Assembly (NCBI GenBank): GCA_028701715.1
Contig: JAQVQF010000102.1
Location: 1-8,232, forward strand
Direction: 5' to 3'
Source of the DNA: Eubacteriales bacterium
Lineage (GTDB): Bacteria > Bacillota > Clostridia > Oscillospirales > CAG-382
DNA length: 8,232 nucleotides
Shown piece by piece: positions 1-6,584 of this stretch (positions within the stretch are counted from its first letter, which is position 1; the number at the start of each line of letters is the position of its first letter). The notes beneath the pieces are model-generated. The model saw only the letters and a list, made by a program, of their open reading frames with translations, was not told the DNA's origin and ran no database searches. Position numbers and translations under genes: made by a program.

Positions 1-182
1 TTCAGGGACGCGGCTTCAAGCGCTCTCGGCCACGGACCGAGAAAAGCCTTGATGGCGACAATTTCCTCGTCGGAAAAGTCGCGCCGTTCGGGATATCTTA
101 TCTCTCCCTTTGCGGAAAGCGATTCCTGCTTGGCAATTAACAGCGCCGTGCATAATTCCGCGGTGTATTTTTTATTTGTCAT
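1..182 (-). CDS. Small protein with homing-endonuclease-associated-repeat-like motif, 3' end cut by window
   Basis: The reading frame is open from an ATG at 182 to the window edge (60 codons seen). It encodes a charged, soluble protein with no signal peptide or membrane segment. Its best motif, at about residues 34-59, contains RRDFSDEEIVAIKAFLGPWP followed by RALEAASL. This resembles the short helical repeat found beside HNH homing endonucleases, whose hallmark is an aromatic-G-x-W-x-x-A-L-x-A-A-G core. The match is by eye and weak. Similar small proteins occur in Clostridia as hypotheticals, as far as I recall. The start is ambiguous: an ATG at 194 abuts the AAAAAGGA site (195-202) with no spacing, whereas the ATG at 182 leaves 12 bases, so 182 is preferred. 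The gene lies downstream of a cobalamin riboswitch and a terminator, so it is probably expressed when B12 is low. Function is unknown. Confidence 0.7.
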   Translation of the reverse strand, partial: MTNKKYTAELCTALLIAKQESLSAKGEIRYPERRDFSDEEIVAIKAFLGPWPRALEAASL

Positions 183-239
183 GCCTGTGCTCATTCCTTT
201 TTATAAAATTAATGGATTTTATTTTAAAGAAAGCAACCG

Positions 240-282
240 AAAAAATAAAACGCTTCCATACCTTGTTAAGGTAAAAAAGCGC
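240..282 (-). terminator. Rho-independent terminator, likely riboswitch expression platform
   Basis: On the minus strand an outer stem (CGCTT with AAGCG, plus positions 277-281 and 251-255) encloses an inner stem (ACCTT with AAGGT) around a 3-base loop. The run TTTTATTTTTT follows. It lies between the cobalamin riboswitch and the ATG at 182, so it is the natural off-switch for that gene. The 4x4 internal loop makes it moderately rather than very strong. Confidence 0.7.
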
Positions 283-290
283 AACTGAAT

Positions 291-344
291 TATAAATTCC
301 GGCAAAAAGACGCAAGCCGAGATTAACGGCTGACGGAATTTATA
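291..344 (-). promoter_or_regulatory. Long hairpin in the riboswitch leader
   Basis: Perfect 11-base arms (291-301 and 334-344) enclose a second 5-base stem (315-319 with 327-331). There is no U-tract, so it is not a terminator by itself. It lies between the riboswitch aptamer and the terminator, and may be part of the switching structure or simply stabilise the leader RNA. Confidence 0.45.
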
Positions 345-374
345 AAACGGCTGCACTTTTCATAGCCCAAAAAT

Positions 375-514
375 GTTCCGGCGACAAGCCGGCGACCGCG
401 TGGTCACGGTACGGCAAGTATTCCGACTTATGAGGCTAACCTCAATTACGGTAATGGCTGTTGCGCCGGAATTTCACCGGACTTCCCTCTGATCCGGAAA
501 AGCATTTCCGGAAC
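375..514 (-). promoter_or_regulatory. Cobalamin (B12) riboswitch
   Basis: Read on the minus strand, the region carries the aptamer signature AGGGAAGTCCGGTGAAATTC (about 470-489). This is followed by an ACAGCC segment, and then by AAGTCGGAATACTTGCC (about 413-429), which matches the conserved B12-box region. The ends GTTCCGG (508-514) and CCGGAAC (375-381) are perfectly complementary and form the closing P1 stem. Local hairpins such as GACC-gcgt-GGTC (394-405) fit the peripheral domain. In this family, binding of adenosyl- or methyl-type cobalamin usually turns expression off. Here that is probably through the terminator at 240-282, and the controlled gene begins at 182. A local hairpin formed by 494-511 would compete with P1. 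Confidence 0.9.
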
Positions 515-560
515 CGAACCATGATATATTCAATTGTAATGCTACGGTTTGTATGCGTAT

Positions 561-589
561 ATATTATCACGTAAAATAACGAAAGTCAA
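561..589 (-). promoter_or_regulatory. Sigma-A promoter for the riboswitch transcript
   Basis: Minus-strand TTGACT (584-589) and TAATAT (561-566) are separated by exactly 17 bases. Transcription would start near 554, about 40 bases before the riboswitch P1 stem. Position and sequence both fit. Confidence 0.75.
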
Positions 590-718
590 TATTATACGGT
601 AAAATAAAAATATGAGTAATTACTTTATAAAAAGACGAAATATCATATATTCGCTCTAATAAAATAAAAAAATGTAGATATTTATTCTGTATTTTTACTG
701 AAAATCCCTTAAATACAG

Positions 719-746
719 TTGAATAAATGTAAAAATATGCTATAAT
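719..746 (+). promoter_or_regulatory. Extended -10 promoter of the LuxR-type gene
   Basis: TTGAAT (719-724) and a perfect TATAAT (741-746) are separated by 16 bases, with a TGC extended -10 element at 738-740. The start would be near 753, and a GGGGGAG ribosome site (769-775) lies 5 bases before the ATG at 781. The stretch 590-718 between this promoter and the divergent one is AT-rich and shows no gene. Confidence 0.75.
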
Positions 747-780
747 TATATAAAAATCATTAATATACGGGGGAGATCAT

Positions 781-1989
781 ATGGCATTGATACGCGAAAT
801 AATGTTTACAATTGATGAAGATCCATGCTTTACCTCGTCCTTTATATTAACGCAGGCTTCAACGGGGTATTTGAAATTGAAAAATTGGGACAGCCGTGTT
901 ATCGGCATGGAAATTGACATTCTTTTTAATTCACGCTTCGTGGAATTTTTTCATGAAATCAGAGATGTAATAACCAACAGCGGTGAAAGCCTGATATTTA
1001 TAAAGGAAATTGAGGGAAGCTTTTGGAAGCTGGAGGTTAATCAGGTAAGCAAATCGATTATTTTTTTCGGTACCGTTATTAATAATGCTTCGGAATTGAG
1101 AGATTATTATCTTTCCAGCGAGCTGGACTATATGGATTTTTATTTAAAGCAAAAGCATTACAAGGACTCGGTTCTTATAAAAAACACCGAAAACGGATTT
1201 ATTGTGGACAGTATAGGAATCGAAATAGAAAAAGCCACGGGTTTATCTCCGGGGAGGTCGATAAGCGAGGCGTTCGGTTATTTTAACTGCCTGGAATCCA
1301 CCGAAATTCTGCAAAGCTGTCTTAGAGAAAACATTACTATACGTCATCTTGATACCTTCAGACGCGGCGGCATTAAAAAACGCGTTGTTCTGGAGCTTAT
1401 ACCTTTATGCCATAACAATAAATACATTTTAATAAGCTGTTACGCCATAGAAGACGAGCTGTTTTACAGACTGATTAAAAACAGAGTCGGTATAACATCC
1501 AAGGATTTTAATTATTTCGCTTTTCTTCATGTGGCGGTATACGGCTATATAGAGAGCATTAAAAAGTTTACCGTGATAAAAAGGAATATTAATTTCGCAT
1601 GCCTTGCGGAAAAAAACGATTTAAACGAAATAATAACGCACGAGCTGCTTGAGCCGTGTCTTCGTCAGCATTTTCTCATAAGCAGGATAATTGAACTGGG
1701 GGGCGTTTCATATATCGCTGTCGCGCTTCCTTCGGTTGAAAGCAATGATTATTTGGTGTTCTTAGTTAAATACGATAAAATGAATCAAATTATCGAGGAA
1801 TGCTTCTCATCACTGACCCCGAGGGAAAGGGAAATAACCGAGCTTATAATCGAAGGCTGTTCGACCAAAAGAATCGCCATTGAGCTTCATATAGCGGAAG
1901 GAACGGTTAAAAAAACCACATCGAACATATACAAAAAGCTCGGAGTTTATTCAAGAGTAGGCCTTATGCAGTATGTTTTCGGTAAATGA
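781..1989 (+). CDS. LuxR-type DNA-binding regulator with PAS-like sensor region
   Basis: This 402-residue protein ends in a clear LuxR/GerE helix-turn-helix (about residues 345-402). The domain starts LTPREREITELIIEG and continues with a recognition-helix segment, IAEGTVKKTTSNIYKKLGV. The upstream 340 residues have no membrane segment and no phospho-receiver signature. About residues 135-225 read like a PAS fold (ENGFIVDSIGIEIEKATG, then a beta-rich KRVVLELIPL region), and residues 25-110 may be a second, more degenerate one. This implies a cytoplasmic one-component regulator that senses an unknown ligand or partner. Its length is in the range of PAS-LuxR proteins. It starts from its own promoter and is divergent from the B12-controlled gene. 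Its last 39 bases overlap the end of the opposing DUF6514-like gene, and no plus-strand terminator is seen before 2580. Targets are unknown; adjacent genes are candidates. Confidence 0.88.
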   Translation: MALIREIMFTIDEDPCFTSSFILTQASTGYLKLKNWDSRVIGMEIDILFNSRFVEFFHEIRDVITNSGESLIFIKEIEGSFWKLEVNQVSKSIIFFGTVINNASELRDYYLSSELDYMDFYLKQKHYKDSVLIKNTENGFIVDSIGIEIEKATGLSPGRSISEAFGYFNCLESTEILQSCLRENITIRHLDTFRRGGIKKRVVLELIPLCHNNKYILISCYAIEDELFYRLIKNRVGITSKDFNYFAFLHVAVYGYIESIKKFTVIKRNINFACLAEKNDLNEIITHELLEPCLRQHFLISRIIELGGVSYIAVALPSVESNDYLVFLVKYDKMNQIIEECFSSLTPREREITELIIEGCSTKRIAIELHIAEGTVKKTTSNIYKKLGVYSRVGLMQYVFGK

Positions 1990-2238
1990 CGGAGCGTTTT
2001 CATACAGCATATCGTTTATGACATCTTCCGCGTGTACAAAGTCAACTCCGTTGGCGTTGAGCAAATCGGCAATAAGTTCGGCGAACTTATAATCGTCCGT
2101 CAGATTATTTACGGAGCATTTTACCGTTCCGTTTTTATCGACACCGATTATACCGAAATATGTACCGAAATCAGCTTCGTCATTTAATACGGGCTTATAA
2201 ATCGATCGGGACATTTCTTTAACATATTGATTTTTCAT
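1951..2238 (-). CDS. DUF6514-like small protein
   Basis: This is a 95-residue soluble protein. The central pattern, YFGIIGV, then NNLTDDYKFAELIADLLNAN, then a histidine and DVINDML, resembles the clostridial DUF6514 family: a short Y-G-I strand, two helices and a terminal D-V-I-x-D-x-L helix. The family call is from memory and its function is not known. A good ribosome site, AGAAGGG (about 2247-2253), lies 8 bases before the ATG at 2238. The 3' end runs 39 bases into the 3' end of the LuxR-type gene on the other strand. No terminator is visible at that end, so the two mRNAs should overlap as antisense RNAs. Confidence 0.75.
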   Translation of the reverse strand: MKNQYVKEMSRSIYKPVLNDEADFGTYFGIIGVDKNGTVKCSVNNLTDDYKFAELIADLLNANGVDFVHAEDVINDMLYENAPSFTENILHKAYS

Positions 2239-2277
2239 GTTGTCAACCCTTCTTATTTTTTATAATCAACATTATTA

Positions 2278-2306
2278 TATATATAATAAAAATAGTAATC
2301 TGTAAA
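2278..2306 (-). promoter_or_regulatory. Possible promoter of the DUF6514-like gene
   Basis: Minus-strand TTTACA (2301-2306) and TATATA (2278-2283) have 17-base spacing and lie about 40 bases before the start codon. The surrounding DNA is so AT-rich that chance matches are likely. Confidence 0.4.
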
Positions 2307-2579
2307 TTATCATTTTGTTTATTTATATAATGCTGTTTGTAAGATGTTAGACAAATGTTTATATAATCGTTTAACATTATATTAATTTTACTAAATATAA
2401 GTTATACGGCGTCAATTTGTGCAAAATGCTAACAAAATGTCAACAAAAGATTATTAATATATTAATATTGTATAAATATCTAAGCAACGTTCAACTGCGG
2501 TAAAATAACAGCATCGTACACGGTGTTTACCGGTATATAGCAGCGCTTCAATACGCTTATATCGCGTAAGCAAATATGT
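2307..2579. other. AT-rich intergenic stretch, 5' part of structured leader
   Basis: No credible gene is seen. The first 170 bases are very AT-rich. From about 2483 the sequence becomes structured: CGGT-gttt-ACCG (2521-2532), then TACGC-ttatatc-GCGTA (about 2552-2568). A TATAAA at 2471-2476 could be a -10 element, but no convincing -35 accompanies it. A plus-strand terminator follows directly, so an RNA of about 120 nucleotides is possible. Confidence 0.35.
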
Positions 2580-2602
2580 AAATCCGTTTGCGGATTTTTA
2601 TT
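2580..2602 (+). terminator. Plus-strand terminator upstream of the 2674 gene
   Basis: AAATCCG-tttg-CGGATTT (2580-2597) is followed by TTATT. The stem is perfect, 7 base pairs. The T-run is short but continuous with the stem. There is no T-run on the minus-strand side, so it acts on plus-strand transcription. It may end read-through from the LuxR-type gene, end a small RNA, or attenuate the gene at 2674. Confidence 0.6.
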
Positions 2603-2606
2603 AAAC

Positions 2607-2654
2607 CCGTAATCAACGCCGCTTACGGCGAATATTATTCAATGGAATAATATT
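2607..2654 (+). repeat. Back-to-back hairpins with an alternative pairing, before the ribosome site
   Basis: CGCCG-ctta-CGGCG (2617-2630) is directly followed by a perfect 10-base inverted repeat, AATATTATTC-aatg-GAATAATATT (2631-2654). A competing stem, CCGTAA (2607-2612) with TTACGG (2623-2628), would exclude the first hairpin. The ribosome site begins only about 4 bases after the second hairpin. It could be an RNA switch or mRNA stabiliser in the leader, or a protein operator in DNA. Confidence 0.5.
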
Positions 2655-2673
2655 GCTGAAAGGAACGGCGCTC

Positions 2674-3066
2674 ATGTGTTCGTACATATTAATGCAAATC
2701 AATTGCGGCCTGTTTGAAGGATACAGCCTTTTTTATCAAGATTCCGTTAGCTGTGCCGAAAGCATAGCGGTTCAGATGATTCATTCGGTCAGCACGGACA
2801 AAAAGCAAAAAATAACACTGGAATGGGAAGAAAGCGGCGCTATCTGCCATGCGGCATCGCAAAGCGCATCAGTACGGGCAAAGGTTTTTCCGGTGTCCGA
2901 AACCGAGCTGCTTTGCGAAACGCTTGCCGAAGCGTTTCGTTTGGATGCTTATGAACCGAAGGGAAGATGTAAGTACGGGCTTATTTATTCGCTTATAAAA
3001 GGACCGGCGAATATACGCCGCGTCAACGAAATGCTGATGGACAGATGGGTGTTCGCCGACACATAA
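2674..3066 (+). CDS. Unrecognised 130-residue protein
   Basis: I do not recognise this family. The ATG at 2674 is chosen because AAAGGA (2659-2664) sits 9 bases upstream; an in-frame TTG at 2653 lies before that site and would bypass it. The protein looks cytoplasmic, with no signal peptide or membrane helix. It has six cysteines (2, 11, 27, 58, 81, 99), but they are scattered and do not form a recognisable metal or Fe-S motif. A short beta-like segment (KKQKITLEWE, about 43-52) precedes a helical region and a basic C-terminus. It is the first gene of a plus-strand series and sits behind an elaborate hairpin leader. The good ribosome site and long frame support a real gene. Confidence 0.6.
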   Translation: MCSYILMQINCGLFEGYSLFYQDSVSCAESIAVQMIHSVSTDKKQKITLEWEESGAICHAASQSASVRAKVFPVSETELLCETLAEAFRLDAYEPKGRCKYGLIYSLIKGPANIRRVNEMLMDRWVFADT

Positions 3067-3183
3067 CGCGATTATACAATATGCTTTAAACAAATGTTAT
3101 TGACATGACACGTAAAATGCCGTCAAGCCGCAACAGCTTTGCGCCAACGGCTTTACGCTTCGTACGGAAAGGAAAGGCTGCAT

Positions 3184-3525
3184 ATGCCCGACGACGATTT
3201 TTTCAACATGAACGAAAACGACGACGATGATTTGAAACTGCTTTCGGGTTTATCCGCCGATTCCGAAAAAAAAACACCGCAAAACGGGAAAAGACAGGAA
3301 AACAAAGCGAAAGACAATACCGAAAAAATATTACGGATTGCAGAGTATACCATTCTTGCCGCCGGGGGGCTGTGTATCGCCGCGGGCGGTACGGAAACGG
3401 GTATAAAAATCGTGGGTTTCGGCACGCTTTTTCTGCTTGCCGCTTTTTTCGTATATGCTCTTGTCCGCGAAATCATAAAAGGAAAAGCCGCGGAAACAGA
3501 TAAAACAAAAGGAAAGCCCGAATAG
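3184..3525 (+). CDS. Small acidic two-helix membrane protein
   Basis: The ATG at 3184 is preceded by AAAGGAAAGG (3168-3177) at 6 bases, which decides the start over an in-frame TTG at 3139. The 113-residue product has a strongly acidic N-terminus (DDD near residue 3 and DDDD at 13-16) and a polar, charged linker (about 26-50). Two hydrophobic segments follow (about 52-69 and 74-94), joined by a short glycine-rich turn, and the tail is basic. A hairpin in the membrane with both ends in the cytoplasm fits the charge pattern. No family is recognised. It lies 117 bases after the previous gene and 39 bases before the tRNA nucleotidyltransferase start, so co-transcription with the latter is likely. 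The function cannot be inferred. Confidence 0.7.
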   Translation: MPDDDFFNMNENDDDDLKLLSGLSADSEKKTPQNGKRQENKAKDNTEKILRIAEYTILAAGGLCIAAGGTETGIKIVGFGTLFLLAAFFVYALVREIIKGKAAETDKTKGKPE

Positions 3526-3564
3526 AAAAGCGGCTTGCTCCGCGATAGGAAGCGTTATAATATT

Positions 3565-4854
3565 ATGATAATAAATATACCTGAAAGTGTATTAACGATT
3601 ATTGAAAAGCTCGTAAAAAACGGCTTTGAAGCTTATGTCGTCGGCGGCTGTGTGAGAGACAGCCTGTTGGGCGTTAAGCCGAAAGACTGGGATATCTGCA
3701 CCGACGCCCTCCCGCGGGAAACGATACAATGCCTTGATGAATATACCGTTATTCCCACGGGGCTGAAGCACGGTACGGTAAGCGCGGTGTTCCCGGACGG
3801 AAGATACGAAATAACAACCTTTCGCAGGGACGGCGCGTATTCCGACAGACGGCATCCCGATAACGTCAGCTTTGACGCCGCGCTGAAGGACGACCTTGCC
3901 AGACGGGATTTTACCGTAAACGCCATGGCGTACAGCCCCGAAAGCGGGCTTGTTGATTTTTATTGCGGGTCAGACGATCTTAACAACGGAATTATAAACT
4001 GTGTCGGAAATCCGGACGACAGGTTTTCGGAAGACGCGCTGCGCATAATGAGAGCGCTGCGGTTCGCGTCGCTGTACGGCTTTGATATCGGACGCGCCGT
4101 AAAGGAAAGCATATTGAAAAACGCATCGCTTCTTAACGACATTTCCGCGGAGCGTATCAGGGACGAGCTATGCGGCTTTCTCACGGGTATGCGCTGCCGC
4201 GAATTGATGGTTGAGTTCGCGTCGGTTTTTGCCGTGATTATCCCCGGCTTGCACAAGGCAATCGGTTTTGACCGGGAAGACGAAAAACGCTCTGCGGACA
4301 TATGGGAATACACCGCCGGCACCGTCGGCGCCGTGCCGCCAGATCTGACAATACGCCTTGCCGCGCTGCTTCACAAGGCCGCTCATGCCGCGCATATTAT
4401 GAGAACCCTGAAATTCGATAACAGAACCATAAAAGCGGTATCGACGCTGGTTTTATATCATGACACACATATTGAAGCGGAGATTCCGTCCGTTTTGCGG
4501 CTGCTTAATAAAACGGATAAAGCGGGCTTTTTAAGCCTGCTTGAGTTGAAAAGAGCGATAATACAAAATAAAAACGCCGCCGATATCACCAATATGGAGC
4601 ATTTGGAAAAAATAAAGCGGACAGCCGATATAATTTTTACGCGGAAGCTGTGCTATAGGCTTTCCGACCTTGCGGCGGACGGCAAAACCCTTATAGCCGC
4701 AGGCGTACCGAAGGGAAGAGATATCGGGATAATTTTGAACGACTGTCTGCAAAAGGTCATGCAAGGACGGCTTGCCAATACAAGAGCGGATATCATCGCC
4801 TATGTGAAGGACAGATATCCGAGCTTGACGCAAATAAATAACCATAATACATAA
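3565..4854 (+). CDS. cca: tRNA nucleotidyltransferase (CCA-adding enzyme or poly(A) polymerase family), HD site lost
   Basis: This is a class II nucleotidyltransferase of 429 residues that builds or repairs the 3'-CCA end of tRNAs in the cytoplasm. Polymerase motifs are intact: GGCVRDSLLG (27-36), the metal-binding DWD (Asp41, Asp43), RRDFTVNA (113-120) and EDALR (156-160), where the E-D-x-x-R residues read the incoming nucleotide. This supports CCA addition, although poly(A) polymerases share these motifs. The C-terminal half should hold an HD phosphohydrolase domain. The matching segment reads WEYTAG (247-252) and LAALLHKAAHAAHIM (265-279). The usual histidine of W-E-H-T is Tyr249, and the HD-x-G-K-P loop and following GH are missing. 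The HD activity is therefore probably gone. The ATG at 3565 is preferred; AGGAAG lies 12 bases upstream, a little far, and a TTG at 3535 is the alternative. It is the last gene before a terminator. Confidence 0.92.
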   Translation: MIINIPESVLTIIEKLVKNGFEAYVVGGCVRDSLLGVKPKDWDICTDALPRETIQCLDEYTVIPTGLKHGTVSAVFPDGRYEITTFRRDGAYSDRRHPDNVSFDAALKDDLARRDFTVNAMAYSPESGLVDFYCGSDDLNNGIINCVGNPDDRFSEDALRIMRALRFASLYGFDIGRAVKESILKNASLLNDISAERIRDELCGFLTGMRCRELMVEFASVFAVIIPGLHKAIGFDREDEKRSADIWEYTAGTVGAVPPDLTIRLAALLHKAAHAAHIMRTLKFDNRTIKAVSTLVLYHDTHIEAEIPSVLRLLNKTDKAGFLSLLELKRAIIQNKNAADITNMEHLEKIKRTADIIFTRKLCYRLSDLAADGKTLIAAGVPKGRDIGIILNDCLQKVMQGRLANTRADIIAYVKDRYPSLTQINNHNT

Positions 4855-5280
4855 AACGCTTGCGATTAAATCACAATAAATCCGTAAAAAGCTAAAGGCT
4901 AAAGGCTTTCGCCGTAAGCCGTTGACGTTCTTATGAATTATTGTTTATTACTTATATAACGTCATTTTGGCATAAGTTATACAGAATATAAAAAAGCAGT
5001 AAAAACCTTAGGATAAACCGACGGTATTTACTGTTTTTTTGCATTTATTATTTTTTAGTGTATTGTATAAAAAAGTTGTAAAAAAATGATAAAAGTACCG
5101 GCAAAGTCCGTTTTATCGGACACCTCTTGTGGTAAAGTAATATTGTAGACAGATTTTTACTAAAATATTAACTAAATATGAAACATATGTTCGGGAAATC
5201 AAAGCAAGGCTTTATATAATTTAATGTATCGGTAATAAAATAATTAAATTATTATTACTAATAATTCAATGTTTTATGTA
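4855..5280. other. AT-rich intergenic stretch between cca and the integrase block
   Basis: No gene is supported. Apart from the terminator at 4997-5040, it holds a short tandem repeat, GCTAAAG twice plus GCT (about 4890-4906), a GGCTT/AAGCC hairpin right after it, and a GTCCG-ttttat-CGGAC hairpin (5106-5121). The remainder is A/T-rich without a convincing promoter. Confidence 0.5.
4997..5040 (+). terminator. Terminator after cca
   Basis: CAGTAAA (4997-5003) pairs with TTTACTG (5027-5033), followed by seven T. An ACC/GGT pairing can extend the stem inward. An A-run just before the left arm gives a T-run on the other strand, so it may also stop minus-strand transcription from the integrase side. 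Confidence 0.75.
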
Positions 5281-5310
5281 TAAAAAAACATCAGGCGAAA
5301 AACACCTGAT
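5281..5310 (-). terminator. Second terminator downstream of the integrase
   Basis: On the minus strand ATCAGGTG-ttttt-CGCCTGAT (5290-5310, one G-U pair) is followed by G and seven T (5282-5288). It is oriented to stop transcripts that leave the integrase gene. Confidence 0.7.
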
Positions 5311-5312
5311 TC

Positions 5313-5331
5313 AAGGAGTATCATACTCCTT
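5313..5331. repeat. Left palindrome flanking the integrase
   Basis: This is a 19-base palindrome centred on C5322, with core GGAGTATCATACTCC. The same core, with G at the centre, recurs at 6766-6780 on the other side of the integrase. Seven T follow (5330-5336), so it could also act as a plus-strand terminator hairpin. Its place just beyond the 3' end of an integrase gene is typical for an attachment site. Confidence 0.6.
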
Positions 5332-5348
5332 TTTTTACCATAAAAACC

Positions 5349-5374
5349 AAAAAACAGCCCCGTTTATGGGACTG
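5349..5374 (-). terminator. First terminator downstream of the integrase
   Basis: Minus-strand CAGTCCC-ataaac-GGGGCTG (5355-5374, one G-U pair) is followed by six T (5349-5354), GG and more T. It begins about 20 bases after the integrase stop codon. Confidence 0.75.
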
Positions 5375-5392
5375 CTTTTATTGTATATCGGC

Positions 5393-6535
5393 TCATTTTT
5401 TCGTTGCGGCAAACAATCTTTCCATTTGAATTCGTTTCATATCCAACGTGGGATGAACATATCTTCTCATAGTAATGGTTACATCGGCGTGACCGAGAAT
5501 TTCCGACAACGATTTGGGATCGAAGCCCACCTCCACGCATTTTGTGGCAAAGGTATGACGCAGAGCGTGAAACGTATAATCGGGCAGACCGCAGCTTTTT
5601 AGTATTTTTTTATATCTGTTGTAAACGTTCCGCGGATCGGGGCATTGCGCGCTTCCCGTGATAATAAAGTCATCCGTAGCTTGCCGTCTTTTATACAAAA
5701 ATTTCATGGATGCCTCCGGCAGAGGGATTACCCTTTCGGAACATTCCGTTTTCGGCGTATCAACGGAAAGAACGGTTTTCGCGCCGTGTCCGCCCTTGGT
5801 GTTTTTAATTCTGCTGACGCTGCGCGACACGGTCACGGTGTTGCATGTAAAATCGATATCCGACCATTTAAGCCCGCAAAGCTCCCCCAGCCTCAGCCCG
5901 GTCATTATGCCGAGCGTTATGCCCATGTCGATCCTTTCCTCTTGCGGCGCAAGGCTTTTCACCAGTTTATGCAGCTCGCTTGCGGTAAATATCTGCATTT
6001 TTTTCGGCTTTTGCCTCGGCAGGCGGAATTTAATCGCGCGCGGCAGATTATAGTCATGCTCGTTTAGATATTTCACAACCTGTTTTAAAAGTATCAGCAC
6101 ATCGGTGACCGTCTTGGCGGAAAGCGGCTTGCCGTTTTTGCCCCCTTTTTCCAGCAGAAAAGCTGAAAAAGCCGAAACCGCGGACGTCGAAAGCCCGCCT
6201 ATGCTCATATCCCGGAAATACGGCTCTATATAACGCCTGATCATCCCGTCATATTTATCACAGGTTGTCACTTTTACTCTTATATTCATATTCTCATACA
6301 AGAACCATTCCCTCACCGCCGCGATAACGGTTATGCCGGCGGCACAATCGCCGTTTTGCATATCGCAGGCAAAAAGCCCGTTTACCGCGCATAGCTTTTT
6401 GGCTTTTGCTTCGGCATAATCCGCGCCGTAAACATATCCGAACACGGCTTTACCGTTATCGTCGTAATCCCTGATATATCTCGCTTCCCATCTGCCGTCT
6501 TTTCTTTGCCTTATGTTTTCGCCTTTCCGTGCCAT
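5393..6535 (-). CDS. Tyrosine recombinase / integrase with AP2-like arm-binding domain
   Basis: This 380-residue enzyme cuts and rejoins DNA at specific sites through a covalent 3'-phosphotyrosine. All catalytic residues are visible: Arg215 (TGLRLGE), Lys262 (TPKTE), His323 and Arg326 (HALRHTF), His349 (LGHADV) and Tyr359 (MRRYVHP). The N-terminus (about 1-50; GRWEARYIRDYDDNGKA) looks like the AP2-like domain that Tn916- and phage-type integrases use to bind arm sites. A SAM-like core-binding domain follows (about 70-165). Length and order are normal for the family, and there is no damage. A strong AAAGGAGG (6543-6550) sits 7 bases before the ATG. It is transcribed alone, with terminators after it. 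No excisionase is next to it, although enzymes of this type usually need one to excise. Confidence 0.93.
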   Translation of the reverse strand: MARKGENIRQRKDGRWEARYIRDYDDNGKAVFGYVYGADYAEAKAKKLCAVNGLFACDMQNGDCAAGITVIAAVREWFLYENMNIRVKVTTCDKYDGMIRRYIEPYFRDMSIGGLSTSAVSAFSAFLLEKGGKNGKPLSAKTVTDVLILLKQVVKYLNEHDYNLPRAIKFRLPRQKPKKMQIFTASELHKLVKSLAPQEERIDMGITLGIMTGLRLGELCGLKWSDIDFTCNTVTVSRSVSRIKNTKGGHGAKTVLSVDTPKTECSERVIPLPEASMKFLYKRRQATDDFIITGSAQCPDPRNVYNRYKKILKSCGLPDYTFHALRHTFATKCVEVGFDPKSLSEILGHADVTITMRRYVHPTLDMKRIQMERLFAATKK

Positions 6536-6584
6536 TTTCCACCCTCCTTTCTTTTTAGATTTACCGGAATTTTCTGACCACTTA

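Noticed and set aside
49..288. Plus-strand open frame of 79 residues
   Set aside because: It is antisense to the small gene at 1-182 and runs through its ribosome site and the minus-strand terminator. It has no ribosome site of its own.
612..659. 15-codon frame between the divergent promoters
   Set aside because: It has no ribosome site, a very A/T-rich composition and no recognisable product.
3100..3105. Perfect TTGACA in the gap before the 3184 gene
   Set aside because: No -10-like hexamer is found 16-18 bases downstream, so I do not call a promoter.
2869..3476. Minus-strand open frames opposite the 2674 and 3184 genes
   Set aside because: They mirror well-supported plus-strand genes, lack ribosome sites and give low-complexity translations.
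5097..5135. Hairpin resembling a small riboswitch between cca and the integrase
   Set aside because: The stem GTCCG/CGGAC is real, but neither strand shows a conserved aptamer motif and no gene follows in a suitable position.
5645..6067. Plus-strand open frames opposite the integrase
   Set aside because: They are shadows of the minus-strand integrase, whose catalytic motifs are unambiguous.
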